Below, piece after piece: positions 26,802-33,817 of a stretch of DNA of 64,000 bases. The notes beneath the pieces were generated by a model. It worked only from the letters and a program-made list of their open reading frames with translations. It did not search any database and had not been told where the DNA came from. The DNA is taken from the NCBI RefSeq assembly GCF_001936615.1, contig NZ_MLBF01000006.1, positions 1-64,000 on the forward strand. The letters run 5' to 3'. Within the stretch, counting starts at the first letter, position 1, and each line of letters begins with the position of its first letter. This DNA is from Desulfosporosinus metallidurans (GTDB lineage Bacteria; Bacillota; Desulfitobacteriia; Desulfitobacteriales; Desulfitobacteriaceae). The translations under genes were made by a program, and so were the position numbers.

Positions 26802-26868
26802 CATCTCGGATCATTAGGTCTGAGCATTTTGTACGTCCACCCGCTAACGTTCAGCTTGGTGCACGCAT

Positions 26869-26908
26869 GAAAAGGGAGTAGTTCAATAGGACCTACTCCC
26901 TTTTCGTA
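26869..26908. terminator. Bidirectional terminator
   Basis: GAAAAGGGAGTAG (26869-26881) pairs with CTACTCCCTTTTC (26893-26905). T-rich on both strands, so it can end transcripts from either side. It lies just past the end of the spermidine-synthase-like remnant. Confidence 0.75.
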
Positions 26909-26959
26909 TTGTTAAACGCCATTTTAATAGTCCTTTGCAGCAGACTTCTCAAGTCAAGA

Positions 26960-27295
26960 CTAGCCTTCCCAGGTTTCTTCCACAACAGCCACTAGAAGGT
27001 TATTGTGATCAGTTTGTATATTTTTACTATCCCAGTCGCCTAATAGATAATAGGGAATGTGCAACATATCGTTTAATCGCTCCTTGCTCAAATAACGGGT
27101 TGAAACCTTAATTCGAACATCGCTTTTGCTAATAGGCTTAGTTGATGCAATACAGAATCTCCGGTACGAACCAGTTGATTCAGGGATATCAATAATGATA
27201 ACATCCCACTTTTCTGACGAGTTTTCTAAGAATATTCGACCGTCCTGGATTACCGTACGAACTTTCGAATATGAAGTTGTTCTGATTGCCCATGT
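26960..27295 (-). pseudogene. C-terminal remnant of a spermidine-synthase-like protein
   Basis: The minus strand is open for 111 codons and ends at TAG 26960. It contains VRTVIQDGRIFLENSSEKWD then VIIIDIPES, the DGR...DVIIxD pattern of polyamine aminopropyltransferases, and ends FQTDHNN-like with TDHNNLLVAVVEE. There is no usable start or ribosome site, and a stop lies right upstream (27296-27298), so the N-terminal half is gone. Family assignment rests on this motif alone. It lies between the two permease operons. Confidence 0.55.
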
Positions 27296-27380
27296 CTAAT
27301 TGCCTTACAATCAGCTAAATTTTTTTATCTTATGTGAGTTGTAGGCTTTGTGTTAAACAAAAGATTGTAATACCACCTTC

Positions 27381-28850
27381 TTAAAATGCTATTTTATAAA
27401 TCCATTCCACCCAATAAGGCAAAATTATTAAGGTAAATAAAACAGTCGGGGGTATGGCAATGATCGTAATTTTAACATAATCTTTCCAGCTTACCTTTAC
27501 ATTGTGCTCCTTTAGGATATGCATCCATATCAAAGAAGCCAGAGTCCCGATCGGCAATAACAAAGAACCTACGTCACTTCCGATCACACTAGCTAAATAA
27601 GCTATTTTCAGCGTGAGTGGGTCCAACTGCATATTCGATAACGTGAGTGTTCCTATCAATAAGGCCGGATGATTGTTAAAGAAGATAGACATAAGCGATA
27701 TAAGCGCCCCCATCATTAAGCTGGCGTTGTGCAAATCGCCTAAAACCAAAGGTTTTAATAAACGTATCAGCCAACTCGTTAAACCGATGTTGTTTAATCC
27801 ATAAATGATGACATACATGCTGAACGCAAATACAAAGATGTGCCAAGGTGTTTTCTTCAATAAATCTGAAGGAGATATATTAAAAAATACCCACCGCCAG
27901 CCGAGCAACAGTAAGGAACCTAATACTGCAACCAACTCAATGGGAACGCCCAAATAAGAAGCGACAAAAAGGCTCATTCTTACGAAAAAAACGAAGAGAA
28001 GAATATTCCGCATGAATTTGTTTCGGTTCTTAATGGGAGGAACTTGAGTTGCCGGGTGATGGTCTGAGTGATGGCCCGGGGGATGACCAGGGAGCCGACC
28101 AGGTGGATGACCAGGGCGATGACCAGGTGGACGACCAGGACGATGACCGGGGCGATGACCAGGTGGAGGACCATCATCCATATAAATCTCGTCGAATCGT
28201 ATTTTCATTAATGGTAGTTTACGAGGCAGGCGTCGATAGAAACATAAAAACAAAAGGAATAAAAGAAATAACAATCCGAGTGTGGCCGGTACGAACATCA
28301 TGGCAGTATGCATATATAGAGTCATTCCTACAATTTTTAAAGCAATCAGGTTGACAATATTGCTGACTCCGATAGGAGCGCTTGAGGCTGTTGCGATTAA
28401 TGCACCTGAGATTAGATAGGGAATCTTATCGTGATTTTTCAGCCTAAGTTGATCTAGTAAGATGAGCAGAATGGGTGTCGTGATTAATATACTCCCGTCG
28501 TTGTTGAAGAAGAGGGTCATCAGAAAGCAAATTAAATTCACGTACCAAAAAAGACGGATACCTGAACCCTTTGCCCTCGAAGCTAATCCTTCCGCAGCCC
28601 AATAAAAGAACCCGAAGCTTCCCAAGACATTAGCCATCACGATCGTTGCTATAATGGTTATGGCGGCACTGCTTATCGTAGCGCCGATTTTTCCCAAATC
28701 TGCCACGGAGACACTTCCGCTTAGAACGACCAAAATAGCCCCGGCGGTAGCGGGTATCGCTTCATTTAGCCCGTTTGGGCGCCAGAGAATCAGAATTATT
28801 GTAAGCATGAAGGCGATGATCGTGATGGAAACCATGGCTAAACCTGGCAT
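27381..28850 (-). CDS. ArsB/NhaD-superfamily permease 2, with Pro-Gly-His repeat loop
   Basis: A 489-residue paralog of permease 1. It keeps FFNNDGSILITTPI, FFNNHPALLIGTLTL and GSDVGSLLLPIGTLASLIW. The central loop (about residues 222-268) is again a repeat insertion, here an irregular (GHRPGHPPG)n tract of 9-12 bp DNA units ending in HHSDHH. The ATG at 28850 follows GAGAGGAG at 8 nt, inside the end of the microprotein gene. The His-rich repeats differ in sequence between paralogs but share position and composition, hinting at metal binding. The substrate is unknown. Confidence 0.75.
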   Translation of the reverse strand: MPGLAMVSITIIAFMLTIILILWRPNGLNEAIPATAGAILVVLSGSVSVADLGKIGATISSAAITIIATIVMANVLGSFGFFYWAAEGLASRAKGSGIRLFWYVNLICFLMTLFFNNDGSILITTPILLILLDQLRLKNHDKIPYLISGALIATASSAPIGVSNIVNLIALKIVGMTLYMHTAMMFVPATLGLLFLLFLLFLCFYRRLPRKLPLMKIRFDEIYMDDGPPPGHRPGHRPGRPPGHRPGHPPGRLPGHPPGHHSDHHPATQVPPIKNRNKFMRNILLFVFFVRMSLFVASYLGVPIELVAVLGSLLLLGWRWVFFNISPSDLLKKTPWHIFVFAFSMYVIIYGLNNIGLTSWLIRLLKPLVLGDLHNASLMMGALISLMSIFFNNHPALLIGTLTLSNMQLDPLTLKIAYLASVIGSDVGSLLLPIGTLASLIWMHILKEHNVKVSWKDYVKITIIAIPPTVLFTLIILPYWVEWIYKIAF

Positions 28851-28864
28851 GTTTTTGTCTCCTC

Positions 28865-29035
28865 TCAAAAGACCTTTCCGAATCCTCTTGGCATACTCTG
28901 TTTTTTCGTTACTGCTAATTCAGGTTCAGAAATAGATTTGTATCTTAACGCCTGTTCGTTTTGAAAATCTGTAGGTGGCTTCAGAAGAAAATACAATGAG
29001 ATTCCGGCTAACGCAATGATAACTAAAATAAACAT
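28865..29035 (-). CDS. 56-aa single-helix microprotein coupled to permease 2
   Basis: ATG 29035 follows GGGGGTG. The protein has one N-terminal helix ending LYFLLKPP, then a charged tail with PELAVTKKQS. Its length and helix-KPP junction equal those of microprotein 1. It ends 14 nt before the permease 2 start and contains that gene's ribosome site. Confidence 0.7.
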   Translation of the reverse strand: MFILVIIALAGISLYFLLKPPTDFQNEQALRYKSISEPELAVTKKQSMPRGFGKVF

Positions 29036-29074
29036 AATTTCACCCCCATATTCCTAATGAACCCGATGTGTTAT

Positions 29075-29167
29075 TCAAATAATTACAGCATTAATCACTA
29101 TTTCTTCTCCCAAACGGGTTCCTGTTTCACAACCGCAAGCAGTTCCTTCTACACAACCGAATGCCAT
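29075..29167 (-). CDS. 30-aa Cys-containing peptide heading the permease 2 operon
   Basis: ATG 29167 is 8 nt after GAGG. The peptide is MAFGCVEGTACGCETGTRLG followed by EEIVINAVII, with three Cys and many Gly. The GTRLG stretch recalls the IGTRLG motif of the spore-surface paralogs at 23.6 and 24.2 kb. Translation is plausible from the ribosome site; function is unknown. It may be a leader peptide. Confidence 0.4.
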   Translation of the reverse strand: MAFGCVEGTACGCETGTRLGEEIVINAVII

Positions 29168-29190
29168 TTGCATTTCCTCTAGAGATAATA

Positions 29191-29219
29191 CACAGTATGC
29201 ATAAATCTGGTAATATGTA
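29191..29219 (-). promoter_or_regulatory. Sporulation-type promoter candidate for the permease 2 operon
   Basis: On the minus strand TAC, 17 nt, CATACTGTG (29199-29191). It matches CATA but lacks the final TA, so it could be sigma-E- or sigma-K-like. Confidence 0.35.
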
Positions 29220-29334
29220 ACTATTTGGTATTGAGTCCTAAGAACTTAGGCCAGAAGATGGTATGAAATTTTTGAAGCTTTGTTATGTGGGGGATATCCA
29301 AACTTATTACAAAATTACATTAGAGACCTTAAAC

Positions 29335-29360
29335 ATAATAAAAACGCCCGAAAGGGCGTT
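29335..29360 (-). terminator. Terminator downstream of the cotH-SET operon
   Basis: AACGCCC-GAAA-GGGCGTT (29343-29360), followed on the minus strand by TTTATTATG. No minus-strand gene ends nearer, so it probably serves the SET gene with a 370-nt trailer. An overlapping plus-strand stem (CGTTATT/AATAACG, 29357-29373) is also possible. Confidence 0.65.
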
Positions 29361-29471
29361 ATTGAAAATAACGTTAATTTTCCTATATGCTCTATCTCGG
29401 CAGCCATTCTCATTTCCTTCAGCATTTGCCGCATTGACAAGATGCTGTGAGGATAAGCCTAAATAGAACTC

Positions 29472-29636
29472 ATGCTTGACGAATGTTGCCAGACTTACAA
29501 TAACATGCATGAACATCCAATGGACATGAAAACGTTCGGTTGCCGTGTCAAAATAGACTTGGATCAGCTGGTTGCAACAGCAGAAAAGGCACTCTGTGAG
29601 ATGATTTGCCCAGAAAGTAACTGTTGTAAAAAGTAA
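29472..29636 (+). CDS. Small Cys-rich ORF, 54 aa (tentative)
   Basis: Open from ATG 29472 to TAA 29636, antisense to the 3' trailer of the SET gene. It carries CCQTYNNMHEHPMDM, then a typical amphipathic helix VKIDLDQLVATAEKALCEMI and a Cys-rich end CPESNCCKK, which looks like protein. No Shine-Dalgarno stands at a usable distance from any start. The NEHPMDM-coding DNA recurs in part at 24603 and 25072. It may be a small gene or a relic. Confidence 0.4.
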   Translation: MLDECCQTYNNMHEHPMDMKTFGCRVKIDLDQLVATAEKALCEMICPESNCCKK

Positions 29637-29728
29637 AATCAATGGTTTGACCGTAGTAGAGGCTAAAGTGCTGAACCGAATGAATACAAATGCCCTGAGA
29701 ATTTATCCCAGAGCAAGATATAAGCATT

Positions 29729-30100
29729 TCACTCGATGACTTCAAACCATACTGGAGATTGATCCTTAGGGTCGCCATTATAATTAACGGTAATTTCTTC
29801 TTTCTCCTGAATATCTTCCCTTGCATAGAAGTCAATCGATTGCTTTTCAATATTCGTAAGATACCTCGCATTAGGAGTGTAGGAGTGATTGTATAATGAG
29901 CCATATCCCAAAGCGAGAGCTTTATCCTCTCCCCAACGGAAGACGTAGTTTGAAAGAACGCTCTTCTTCATCAGCTTCCATTCTGTTTTAGATATAACTA
30001 TTACAGGTGCTTCCTCAATAAATTCGCCCTTCTTAATATTACGGTTCGCAAATATTCCTCGACCATATTTCTCCGTATTTTTCATAATAATCGGTCGCAA
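29729..30100 (-). CDS. SET-domain protein (putative protein lysine methyltransferase)
   Basis: A 123-residue minimal SET domain. It starts KYGRGIFANRNIKKGEFI, has the cofactor/active-site motif YNHSYTPNARY (equivalent of the SET NHS box), and ends EEITVNYNGD. There is no pre- or post-SET Cys cluster. SET enzymes transfer methyl groups from SAM to lysines. TTG at 30100 is the start, with GAAGGGGG 7 nt upstream; the next ATG is too far. It lies 13 nt after cotH, in the same operon, opposite a gene for a protein with dozens of lysines in repeats. A target on that repeat protein is inferred. Confidence 0.75.
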   Translation of the reverse strand: MRPIIMKNTEKYGRGIFANRNIKKGEFIEEAPVIVISKTEWKLMKKSVLSNYVFRWGEDKALALGYGSLYNHSYTPNARYLTNIEKQSIDFYAREDIQEKEEITVNYNGDPKDQSPVWFEVIE

Positions 30101-30113
30101 CGTACTACCCCCT

Positions 30114-31199
30114 TCATATTAAATCCTTAAGATGCCTCCGCAGATAGATATTTCGATCCGAAATGAAACGAAGGATAAAATCCGGTTCGCTATCAAACAT
30201 ATTGATGGACTTCTTTTTATAAGGATCTAACGATAAATAGGGACGCAATTGCTTGTAGAGATTTGTAATTCTTGGTTCTAAAGCCGCAACTGTGAACGAG
30301 GTTTCCAAAATTTCTTCTAAGAGAAGACGGTATTGATTGCGGATATCCTTTACATCAAGAAGACGAGCAGTGAGTGTATTATAGCCTTCAATGGGAACAT
30401 AATTGTATTCCATAATTTGTCCATTCCAATCCCTGCCCCATGTTGCATCGTAATCCCAGGGAATCATCTGGTACAATTTCGTTTCCCCATTTTGATACAT
30501 GGCATAATTGTGAATGAAACCATCATAGTTCTGCGTACAAACTACACCACATAGCCACAATAAATATTTTTCGATATCCACGCACCTTGCAATTTCTTCA
30601 CCAAAATCGCTACGTGGAATCGTATTCACTTTATATATGAGCATTTCTAAATCACGGTTATCGTCATCATTCCCGATTTTTTGCACATATCCGGATAGAA
30701 AGGAAGGTTTCGGATTATACCTTGGGGTTAATAATGAAAAATTAGCATGGTAGTTCGTTGCATAAAAGATAGGACCATACGGCAGCTGTCTTTTCTGTAA
30801 AAACAAATCGTCGACTGATTCAAGCTGTAAATAAACACCCATAGGCTTTCCATTAAGCTCTATGAAAACATGCTTGCAATCAGGTGAAATACTCCCAATG
30901 GTTTGAAAAAAATCAAAAGATAGCTTGTTTCGAATTAATGAGGGATCGCGAAATTCAGCATTAAGGTGAATTTCGCGCCCTTCAAAGTCCCTATTGTATG
31001 CGCCAAAATCGATTCTGTACGATTTTTTGCGGAATTTGCGTATGTGATCTCCACGATAAGTGATACCTACTTCGTAAGGAATGTTGTCTACTACCAGTTT
31101 GGAAGGAAAAGGTTCCTCGTTCCATACGTTACTTTGTAATTCTTTAAGGTGGGTAGGCTCAATAATAATAATGAATGTAGGAAGAGCATCATGGTGCAT
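30114..31199 (-). CDS. CotH-family spore coat kinase
   Basis: A 361-residue CotH-like atypical kinase. The family signature MIPWDYDATWGRDW with catalytic/metal Asp residues is at about residues 239-253. Other CotH parts are VGITYRGDHIRKFRKKSYRI near the start and NGKPMGVYLQLESVDDLFL. Bacillus CotH phosphorylates Ser in coat proteins CotB and CotG. ATG 31199 follows GAGGGG. It heads a two-gene operon with the SET protein, and its start faces the Gly-Thr-Lys repeat gene 150 nt away. A CATATGATA box (31239-31231) suggests mother-cell expression. Confidence 0.88.
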   Translation of the reverse strand: MHHDALPTFIIIIEPTHLKELQSNVWNEEPFPSKLVVDNIPYEVGITYRGDHIRKFRKKSYRIDFGAYNRDFEGREIHLNAEFRDPSLIRNKLSFDFFQTIGSISPDCKHVFIELNGKPMGVYLQLESVDDLFLQKRQLPYGPIFYATNYHANFSLLTPRYNPKPSFLSGYVQKIGNDDDNRDLEMLIYKVNTIPRSDFGEEIARCVDIEKYLLWLCGVVCTQNYDGFIHNYAMYQNGETKLYQMIPWDYDATWGRDWNGQIMEYNYVPIEGYNTLTARLLDVKDIRNQYRLLLEEILETSFTVAALEPRITNLYKQLRPYLSLDPYKKKSINMFDSEPDFILRFISDRNIYLRRHLKDLI

Positions 31200-31230
31200 A
31201 ACATTATCCCCTCACCTGTTCTTTCCATAT

Positions 31231-31259
31231 TATCATATGAGAAAGAAGATGCACTTGAT
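31231..31259 (-). promoter_or_regulatory. Sporulation-type -10 box of cotH-SET
   Basis: CATATGATA on the minus strand (31239-31231) matches CATA-N3-TA; 17 nt upstream there is TC instead of AC, so the -35 is imperfect. Confidence 0.35.
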
Positions 31260-31282
31260 AAAAAAAATCAATAGAAACTTGG

Positions 31283-31311
31283 AACAAGCTCAAATATATT
31301 TTCATAAAATA
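31283..31311 (+). promoter_or_regulatory. Sigma-K-like promoter of the Gly-Thr-Lys repeat gene
   Basis: AAC (31283-31285), 17 nt, CATAAAATA (31303-31311), the same geometry as at 23452, 24116 and 24604. Confidence 0.55.
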
Positions 31312-31349
31312 CAATACCTAAATGGAATCTATGTTGAAAGGTGGTTCTA

Positions 31350-31742
31350 ATGATGCAACAAGCTCAAATATGCGAGTTAGTAGAACAACTAAAGAAATCG
31401 GGACTTGATAAGTTCTTATTTCGAAACCCAGTAGCACAAGGCAAAAGAAAAAGGAAAGGTACTGGTGGTACCGGTACAGGTACTGGCACAGGTAAAGGTA
31501 CGGGTACGGGTACAGGCACTGGCACTGGTACTGGCACTGGCACTGGCACTGGTACTGGTACTGGCACTGGTAAAGGTACAGGTAAAGGCACGGGTAAAGG
31601 CACAGGTAAAGGCACGGGTAAAGGCACAGGTAAAGGCACGGGTAAAGGCACAGGTAAAGGCACGGGTAAAGGCACAGGTAAAGGCACGGGTAAAGGCACA
31701 GGTAAAGGCACAGGTAAAGGCACGGGTAAAAGGCACAGGTAA
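31350..31742 (+). CDS. Gly-Thr-Lys repeat protein, candidate substrate of CotH and SET
   Basis: A 130-residue protein. A short N-terminal domain (QICELVEQLKKSGLDKFLF) and a basic KRKRK linker precede about 90 residues of GTGT then GKGT repeats encoded by 6- to 24-bp DNA units. It has no signal peptide. ATG 31350 follows GAAAGGTGG. Thr and Lys are the only reactive residues in the repeat, matching a kinase and a lysine methyltransferase encoded divergently. Bacillus cotH likewise neighbours repeat-protein gene cotG. Near the end two AAAA tracts (31728-31731, 31741-31744) break the frame; removing one A from each would extend the protein to a stop at 31777 with a GGKCTGTGAY end. Confidence 0.65.
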   Translation: MMQQAQICELVEQLKKSGLDKFLFRNPVAQGKRKRKGTGGTGTGTGTGKGTGTGTGTGTGTGTGTGTGTGTGTGKGTGKGTGKGTGKGTGKGTGKGTGKGTGKGTGKGTGKGTGKGTGKGTGKGTGKRHR

Positions 31743-31825
31743 AAGGCGGTAAATGTACGGGTACTGGTGCGTATTAAGGATTTTCCCAATTTTTGTGCAT
31801 GAAAAAGCCAGCGATTAACTGAACT

Positions 31826-31871
31826 ATACCCCCAATATCGGACACTTAAAAAAGTTCCGATATTGGGGTAT
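31826..31871. repeat. 18-bp imperfect hairpin after the repeat gene
   Basis: ATACCCCCAATATCGGAC and GTTCCGATATTGGGGTAT pair with one bulge, then CTCTGTTT follows. It may terminate transcription weakly ahead of the CCTAGG hairpin. Confidence 0.5.
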
Positions 31872-31927
31872 CTCTGTTTATAGAGCTAAAACGAGTTATA
31901 ACGTTAATAACGTATGGTAATTAATTT

Positions 31928-31957
31928 GGCCTAGGTGTATATACCTAGGCCTTTCTC
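31928..31957 (+). terminator. CCTAGG-type terminator, copy 3
   Basis: GGCCTAGG (31928-31935) and CCTAGGCC (31944-31951), then TTTCTC, nearly identical to the copies at 24008 and 24923. Confidence 0.75.
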
Positions 31958-31982
31958 ATTATATCAATGAGCGCGATGATTC

Positions 31983-33404
31983 TTATGAGGACATCGTTGT
32001 AGACTTAGACTTTTCCGAATCGTCCTCCGGAGATTCAATACTTCCTCGTGCCAGTGAAGCTAAGATCCCAGCACAACAAATAAGGGTGAACACCACAAAA
32101 GCAGCCTTTGAACTTTTGAGGTACTGTGTAACATAATCGACGGATCCGATAGTTGAAGCTCTCATAAAAAGTGAGGTGATTAAAGTGACTATGGTCATAC
32201 TTATCGCCTGCCCAACAAGCCTCATCGTACCCAGCGTTGATGAAGCGACCCCGTAAAAGCTCTTACTGACTGAACTCATCACGGCTTTGGTATTCGGGGA
32301 TGAAAACAAAGCAAACCCAAGGCCTATCAACATTAAATTAGCGACAACCAGCCCAACTGAAGTGCGTTCACTTAAAAAGATAAAGAAGAATAATCCAATA
32401 GTCGTAATGCCCATGCCCCATGATGCAACCATGCGTGGTTGCTTCCGATCCGAAAGTCTCCCGGCATAAGGGGATAAGATCGCCATCACTATAGGTTGAG
32501 CCAATAGAATGATACCTGCTTTTTCAGGGCTAAACCCCATGACGGTCTGTAAATAGAGCGACATCATGAACGTTGACGCAAACGTGGCAGCATAATTGAT
32601 GAGAGCCGCTAAATTGGAAAAGGCAAAGGGTATGTTGCGAGTAAACATCTCGATTTTAATTAACGGGAATTTAAGGCTCATTTCATAACGTATAAACACT
32701 ATAAATAACACAAGGCCTGCAAGCAATATATATCTTGCCAAGAAAACGGAAGAAATAGAGGATACTCCATATAGAATTGAAACAATTCCTGTTACGCAAA
32801 GCACACTGCCTATTAAATCAAACGTCTCTTCTTGTGCTGCACTCGAGTCTCTCGGGACCTTTAGCAACGTGAAAACCGCTACAAATAAGCCGATAAGACT
32901 ATTAAAGTAGAAAATGACCCTCCAGCTTAAATATGCTGTCATGAACCCGCCCAGTACAGGCCCTAGAGAAAGGCCAAGATACGTCGTGGAAACCGTCAAA
33001 CCAATGGCCTTACCCCTCTCGTGGGGAGGAACAAATGAAATTAAGATGGCCATTGACGTACCGAAGATCATCGAACTAGCCACGCCCTGCAAAACCCTAA
33101 AGAGAATCAACGATTGCAGAGAAAAGGCTATCGCACAAAGGAACGATGTTATGGTAAATAGGACCATGCCGATGACAAAAACTTTTCTTCTTCCTACAAT
33201 ATCTCCCAGTCGACCGAACGGGAGTAAAAAGGCCGCTGAAGCGATAATGTAACTGGCTACAACCATGTTTAGCATCACTGGCGTACTATGAAATTCACCT
33301 GCTATCGCTGGAATAGCAATATTAATGGCATTGCCTGTAAACGGTGTTATAAATGAGGTAATCATGACGACGATTAATACTGATCTTAATGAATTCTCTT
33401 TCAT
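31983..33404 (-). CDS. MFS drug/H+ antiporter, DHA2 (14-helix) type
   Basis: A 473-residue permease. The N-terminus shows NAINIAIPAIAGEF, the loop 2-3 motif GRLGDIVGRRKVF, RVLQGVASSM and the antiporter motif LGLSLGPVLGGFM. About 14 hydrophobic segments place it in DHA2, which exports drugs or toxic organics. ATG 33404 follows GGAGG by 8 nt. It is monocistronic. A 24-codon ORF in its leader begins with the same MKENS codons. The substrate is unknown. Confidence 0.88.
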   Translation of the reverse strand: MKENSLRSVLIVVMITSFITPFTGNAINIAIPAIAGEFHSTPVMLNMVVASYIIASAAFLLPFGRLGDIVGRRKVFVIGMVLFTITSFLCAIAFSLQSLILFRVLQGVASSMIFGTSMAILISFVPPHERGKAIGLTVSTTYLGLSLGPVLGGFMTAYLSWRVIFYFNSLIGLFVAVFTLLKVPRDSSAAQEETFDLIGSVLCVTGIVSILYGVSSISSVFLARYILLAGLVLFIVFIRYEMSLKFPLIKIEMFTRNIPFAFSNLAALINYAATFASTFMMSLYLQTVMGFSPEKAGIILLAQPIVMAILSPYAGRLSDRKQPRMVASWGMGITTIGLFFFIFLSERTSVGLVVANLMLIGLGFALFSSPNTKAVMSSVSKSFYGVASSTLGTMRLVGQAISMTIVTLITSLFMRASTIGSVDYVTQYLKSSKAAFVVFTLICCAGILASLARGSIESPEDDSEKSKSTTMSS

Positions 33405-33720
33405 TTTTTTCCTCCGTCCCCCAACTGTTGAAAACAAGGTCTATGCTTGACTCTTAGATCTCTAACGAAATGAATTGAAACTCGTTCGAAATGCCATTTC
33501 TAAAAGATATGTCTAGGTGCTTGCTTTATACCTTTCATCTTCACGTCTGTCTATACAGTATTATGTAGATCTTACCCTACGATCAATTTGCGCATCATCA
33601 TGGGAATTGTGCGTTCTTTTACTACGCCTCTAGAATTCTCTTTCATGCTTGCTACTATAATACCAATTTTGCAAGTAAAGGGGTACTCATAAACTTATAT
33701 TTTCTACTCAAAAATTACTA
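33405..33720 (-). other. Leader region of the MFS gene with a 24-codon ORF
   Basis: The minus strand holds an ORF from ATG 33646 to TAA 33572 (MKENSRGVVKERTIPMMMRK then LIVG) with a weak ribosome site. Its first 14 nt equal the start of the MFS gene. It may be a leader peptide or a relic of duplication. No other feature is visible. Confidence 0.3.
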
Positions 33721-33721
33721 T

Positions 33722-33771
33722 ATAAAGAAAAGCAATACCTCTTGATACCTTTGTAACTAGGGGTATTGCTT
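33722..33771 (-). terminator. Terminator of the TrxB-like gene
   Basis: AAGCAATACC (33730-33739) pairs with GGTATTGCTT (33762-33771); on the minus strand TTTCTTTATATAG follows. Confidence 0.65.
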
Positions 33772-33817
33772 CTAAAGCATATAAGAATTTGTTGTAAAAA
33801 CCACATAATAACCATCT

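Noticed and set aside
28049..28354. Plus-strand Asp/Gly-rich ORF inside permease 2
   Set aside because: Antisense of the Pro-Gly-His repeat; the permease frame has family motifs on both sides.
25113..28850. An arsenic-resistance operon
   Set aside because: The permeases are ArsB-like, but there is no ArsR, ArsC or ArsA nearby, and the ArsM-like gene is 18 kb away in a redox operon.
29307..29642. Minus-strand 111-codon ORF past the SET gene
   Set aside because: It spans a strong terminator, has no ribosome site and no recognisable motif.
31480..31740. Regular short repeats that might be a CRISPR array
   Set aside because: Units are 6-24 bp, contiguous and in frame with a coding sequence; there are no unique spacers and no cas genes.
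31364..31789. Long minus-strand open frames across the Gly-Thr-Lys repeat (Pro-Val-Leu repeats)
   Set aside because: They are the antisense of a low-complexity repeat, have no ribosome site and cover the true gene.
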